64,000 nucleotides of DNA from Aplysia californica (lineage: Eukaryota > Mollusca > Gastropoda > Aplysiida > Aplysiidae): assembly GCF_000002075.1 (NCBI RefSeq), contig NW_004797510.1, positions 747,331-811,330 of the forward strand. The letters run 5' to 3'. This document shows, piece after piece, positions 56,001 through 62,164 of the stretch. Every line of letters begins with the position of its first letter. Position 1 is the stretch's first letter. The position numbers and the translations under genes are program-made. The notes below the pieces were generated by a model. The model ran no database searches and was not told the origin of the DNA. It saw only the letters and a list, made by a program, of their open reading frames with translations.

Positions 56001-59000
56001 ACGAAGCAGTGAAATTAAAATAAAATATTGATATAAGATTATTTTTCTATTATCCTTTCAGTGACTTCTTGTTTGGAAGTTTCTCTTTTGACGAGCAGAC
56101 GGCTTTGAATCTTCTTGCGGACTTTGGGGAAGTGGATCTCATCCTGACGTTTGCCAAAGCCCGCGGTCTGGTGGTGGACGCGCTCATGGCACTGGTCCAG
56201 GCCGAGGCCTTCACAGAGATCTCCTTCTCCTCTCTCAACGACTTGGTGCAAAGGGGCTTCAGCGCCCACCTCATACAGTGTGGCAAAGGTCTGGGCAGTT
56301 TGTTTTACAGTGCAGATTGTTGTTCATTTTCCTCATATTTTTTTTTTCTCCTCCTCATTGTTTTTGCTGTTGTTGTTATTGTTATTGTTGTCGCTGTTGT
56401 TGTTGTTTCTCTCCTCCTTATTGTTGTTATTGCTGTTTGTGCCTAGAGCTGTGTGCACACTGGATTAGATGCCATAAAAATTATCTACATTCTTCTTCTT
56501 CTTCTTCTTCTTCTTCTTCTTCCTTCTCCTTCTCCTTCTCCTTCTCCTTCTCCTTCTCCTTCTCCTTCTTCTTCTTCTTCTTCTTCTTCTTCTTCTTCTT
56601 CTTCTTCTTCTTCTTCTTCACAACTACTTTTATTGTAGAGTCATATTTTTTACCCCCCGGGGCAGTGCCACTGACTGTAGTGTCTTAAGGCCATTCCCAA
56701 AGGGGGGGACATTTCTCTTTCAAGCACTGTAGAATTGTAAATGGGCTGATTCATGTCACGCTCATAACTGTGCCTGATCTACAACAGGGAACTGCTGCTT
56801 TTTCTTTCTTAATCCTTACTATTGTCATTTTCCTCTACTTCTTTTGTATATTTGTCACTCTCTTGTGACCTGCTTTTTCCGGAGTGCCTTGATAGTCGAA
56901 GCAGACCTTGTGCTGTTGAAGCTAGAGAGGTGAGCAGAATAAGTCTAATTCCCTTTAAAGATTTCTCTGTTGACACCCTCACCCCTAGGCGCTCATATGA
57001 CCTTATGCAGTTCCGAGCTCCGTAAAACCCTCTACTATACTATACTACATATTTTTTATGATCAAACCTGAATAATTGAAATGAAATTAAGGCATACATG
57101 GCTACTTTTTCTCGTCCAACGCCATAGATATAACTGTACTGTTTAAATTTTCCGGAATGGCTACCCATTGTCGAGGAGAAAAGTTGTTGTCTTAGGCAGG
57201 TAGACGTCTCGGACAGTGTCTTTGTAATATTGAATAAAACACAAGGAGGAAGCTGTCATTTGTACAGATGATTGTCTTGGGCAGGTGGCTGTTACAGAGG
57301 GTTCAACTGTATTTGTCACGACGCGGTGGAATCAGGCACTCTTCAATTTGTGGACATATTGAGTCATTGGTATCACTTTAAAGGTTGTTCTTTTGCCTTG
57401 CTTTTGATGAAAAAAAGATATATTTATCTTGAGTAGAAGGCGAGATATTTGTGATTGAAGGAAGTTCGGTCACCTGGTTTTTAGAAGTAAAATTAGCGGG
57501 AAAATGATCGCCAAAGTTTGGTGACATCCATATCTTAAGAGTCCTTAGAAACTGCTAATTTAAATTGGTTGTGCCTGTAATCAATGTTTTTCCTTAGAAT
57601 CTACACATAAAAGTGTTTTTGAATGGACTTACAAGGTGGTGAGCCAAATACAAAATATTCGAAAAAAAATTACCAAATTGGCCGAAAAAGCCATCAGATT
57701 TCTTTGTTTTGACGAGCACCGGATTTCAACGCAATGCCTTACATTTATGTTCTCCTTTATTCCAGGATCCTACCTTCCATGCCTTTCCCCTGAGGATCTC
57801 GTCCGTCTGTTGATCACACGACCCCAGCTGGCAATCCACAACTCTGGCGTGCTGAGGCCGCTGATCTCTGTACTGCAGCCGCAGCAGCTGCTGGAACTGG
57901 CGCGGATTTTTGACCCATCCAAGTCTGTGATGAGGGGAACACTGCAGAGACTTCACACCTCTCGGAGAAGGTAGAGCCCACTGCTTGGCTATCTTTTTAT
58001 AGCCAATACCCACTTTTGCCACATTTTTTTTTGCAAGTGTTTTATGGCATTCGCAACTGCATAAGGTTATATGAGTGCGCGGGACACACCTAACATTTTC
58101 AGTTGGTAGGAAAATTTGAATTTTGCCCGGGTTGTGGCTGAAGCCTACTCTTATCGATTTTGTACCACCGAAGGATCTTTAACATTCGCAACTTGCACGT
58201 GGGACCGCTGAGATTTTTCGCCCTTGTCCAAGAAGGCTAGGTGTAGATCTTACCCTCCATAAGGTCAGGGGTGTGGCTGAATGTCATCAGTAAGAAGGAG
58301 CCAAGGAGAAACAGTAGAAAGGCTGCAGAAAGAGTCAGGAGCCCAGAGGAGGGGGCAAAGGAGGTGAAGGGGTTGGGGCAGAAAGGAAAGATGAAAGCAG
58401 ATGACAGAACATTGTCAGAGAGCAGAAAAGGATGTAAAAGGAGAAAACTTTAGAGAAGAAAATTTTCTGTCGCTATTCGGATTCGAACCTGGGACCTATT
58501 GAATGAGAGGTGAACACCTCAACCTCTAGACCACGAGAGCCCCCTTTTGCCACGTTTAAGGGATGCATTTTCAAGTGGGGCATTAATGATACCTGTCACT
58601 ACCCAGTTAATCCCCACCACCCACCAAAAATACCAAATGACCCACCTCTCTCTTCCCCTTTGTGGATTGCATTAATGAATTTTTAACCCTTTTGTCTTTC
58701 CTTTTCACCAGAACTAACAGTCTGACTTCCTTGTGCTCTGTTGCCAGCGAGGGATTAGAGTCATCGTCGGTAAGTTACAGTTTGTGTGATTCTTTGAACA
58801 AATCATGACTGATGCCCTTGAAAATCATACGAGCACAGTCAGCATGTTGTTGTTGTTGTTAGCGATCCAGTAGCATCTGAGCGTTAACTCTTCTACATAA
58901 TGCCATTCGGTAATAGTTACATATTTGTTCTAATTGTTGTCTTGAGCAGTAGAGGCAATTAGATGTGTGGGGTAGCTTGGGAAGAAAACATCCCCTTAAA

Positions 59001-62000
59001 TCAGTTAGTTTTCTACAGAAGAACAGATGATGTTCCACTGTCTCTGAGGGGTAGTCACATAGTGGGCAGGCAGCAGACTGCTTTACTCCAATTCGGTTGA
59101 GATGTTGGTTGAGGGGTACATGTTGTGTTTTAAGTTGGAAGATTATGGATTGATCTCCCCTCCTCAACTCATTGATTGGATCTTTGACCAGTGGTTTATT
59201 CATGTGGCCATACATCCTCCTTCCTGTCGTACCTGTGGCCCAATCATTCATCCACTCTTCCTTGAGGTTTGACTTGATCATTTGGCAGCAGGTAGTGTAA
59301 TTCGTAGGAATTTCAGGCTGAGGGAGGCTAGCTCCTTTCTTTTCCAGAGCATCAGCTCTTTCATTTCCCGGTATCCCAGTGTGGGAAGGAATCCATTGTA
59401 GGACTAATCTGACGTGGTGCCTACTTATCAAATTATGTAGACTCCAAATCAAGTGCAATATATCTTTGTTCACATCAGTCCCACTCTCAAGTGTCTTTAG
59501 TGTTGAAAGGCTGTCCGTAAAGATAACGATGTCTGTGGTAGTAAGTGGGTTAGTGTCAAACAAGTAGTTGATGTAGTTTGCTATGTTGGTGATAGCCTGT
59601 TGTTCGGCAATGAAATTGGAGCAGAAGGACCCGCTGGAATTAAAGACTTCTTTAATGCACAGTCAGCATCAATGGACGAATAGCTACTGACCTCAGGTTT
59701 GCCAATGACATTGACGGACTGGGAGGGAATGAAGAATAATTTGCCAGACTGGTGAAACGACTGGATGAAACATCAACCAGATACGGCATGGAAATTAGTG
59801 CTGAGATATAGGGATGAAACCATTAAAACAAAAATTACGGTCAATGGTTAACATCTTGTAACAGTTGACTAGTTCAAGTACATTGGTGCTATCATCAGCC
59901 AAGAAGAAACCAAGCCAGAAGTCCATGCAAGAATTGCACAAACAACAGGGACTGGTCCTTGTTTTGTTCTGTTGCTCAAGAGCAAGAATAATTTAACTAT
60001 GAAAATGGTCAACATTGTGCCTCAATGTTCATTAGAAATATTCCATCCGCACGGAAATCCTTGGGCCCAGGGATAGCATGGCCACGTGTCTGCAATCACG
60101 CAAAGAACACTGCTGACCTCACAGAATCGAGCTGTAAGATTTGTCTTTTATGAGGCAGTAAAAAATCCCAACACTGCCCATAGAGGTCAAAGGTCACATA
60201 CAAAGTCACAAGGACATCAGGTACTATTCTCTTGTAGCTTGTTGCAAGAGATTGACTGATTGACCTTTATGTTTGTGTAGGCTTTATTTTCATATTCCGG
60301 AAACAAAAGATTGACCTTTATCTTTTAATTTTTGTTGTCTTCATCTTCAGGAAACAAGAGATTGACCTTTATGTTTGATTTTTTTTTCCTCATCTCCAGG
60401 AAAATCGAGATATGCGAGCTGACTCTTTGCTGGAGTTTTTCCTGACAACAGTTTTATATTTGAACCACCAGCGTCGGCAGAGTACTCCAACCCTTCAGAA
60501 AAGTTTAGAGTTCGAGTCCATAGTAAACAGCCCTGTGTCAGAAGTGGATAATGTTGTGAGTGTTTTTCCTAATCCAATTTCCTGCGGGTGGTTGGCGGGG
60601 GTTATGGTGTGGTTTGCACCTTTCCTATCAAACATCTATCGTCCTTATCTTTCCTTTTTTTGTGTTTGTTACTCTCCTATAGCTCTTCTAATCTTCGGCA
60701 CTTATATTACCTAACTTTGTTGCAAGTGCCTTAAAACTTTTAACTAAAACAAACAAGAATCCAATTTCCTCTCTTATCTTTCCTTTTGTTTTAGCACTGT
60801 ACTAGCTTTTTTTTTTCGTTCTCTTCATATTGTCTTTCGCAGGAAGTGTGTGGTTGTCAACTGTGGGTTCTTCAACCTGCTGTGAATCTATTGTCCATTT
60901 ATTCTGTGGCAGCTTTCCATAACAGTCTTGTGTTTCTAGCCTTTCCGGTAACCATACAGTATTTTTGGATGGTGCTGTTAGTAGTGGAGATTGTCCAAGA
61001 CAGCCACCCCTTGTCGAGGAGAAAAATGATTGTCTTAGACAGGTGGATGTCTTGAACAGTGGTGTCATAGTACAGAAAAAAAACTTTGGGAAGTAGTCTT
61101 TTGTACAGGTGATTGTTTTGGACAGGTGGCCGTTAGAGTAGGTTCTACTGCATTTGTAAATTCCCACTTTCACTGTCAGTTGATGAACAAAGTAACAGCT
61201 GATTTAAAAATAAATGTCTTATTTAGGACATCAAGTGTAGATTGTGGTCGTCAGAAAAGTTTTTATAAAGTTGAAGAAGAGAAACTGATTTGTTTCTGTC
61301 ATTCTGAAGTAAGAGAAAATCTATTTCCATGTGTTGTTTCTGTTTATCTGTTTACTTTTTCCCTGCACTAAATTACCATTACTGTGTTTAATGTTTTTCT
61401 CTTTCCTCGAGCAATCAGAGCTCTTGTCTTAGTCCTATCAGATCAGAGATGGATATGAAATCCTCTTAAATGACATCACTGCATTGAAATGGGAACCAAA
61501 CTCATAACATACCAACTTGCCTTACTTGTCTGCTCTTGATATGTGAGCTTATTGTGTCTGGGTAGATAACGTATAGGTGTCATATCAACCTACTGCACTC
61601 CAGCTGAAAGTGTAACTACTGAATGAATAACATAGATAAACATCTATGCCCCAATGCAATTTGGTGACCTTTACTTTGAATCATCATCTTCACAGCCTTT
61701 CATTCCTTCTTTCTTTTTTTCTCAATATATGGGTGGTTGATGGGTACTATGGTGTGGTTTGCTCCTTCTTTCCAATCAAACATCTATCGTCCTTATCTCT
61801 CCTCCTTTTTTTGTGTTTGTTACTCTCTTGTAACACGTCTAATCTTGGGCATTTACATGATCCTATTGTTTTGCAAGTTCTGTAAAACTCTTACTCTAAA
61901 AAAAATAAATTATCTAAGCACTAGGCCTAAGGCTCCACCTTTGAAATAACTTATCTTTGTCTAGGAGTCTAGGAGGAGTTAAATCTTGTGCAAAAAATAA

Positions 62001-62128
62001 AAATAGCTTAGCACGCACATAGCAAAACAATGACAATGACAACCTTTATTTACCTCACAGGGAGAAATTTGTCTTGGTTGTTTACAATAAATACACGTCT
62101 CTCGTGCTGAAACGCCTGCTCCGTAAAA

Positions 62129-62164
<36 letters not shown>

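Noticed and set aside
58470-58543. Functional tRNA-Glu gene
   Set aside because: A and B boxes are present, but it is the head of a SINE with a target duplication and no paired acceptor stem was found.
58859-59563. 234-residue open frame as a host gene
   Set aside because: It is the RNase H and zinc end of a 5'-truncated LINE with a 13-bp target duplication.
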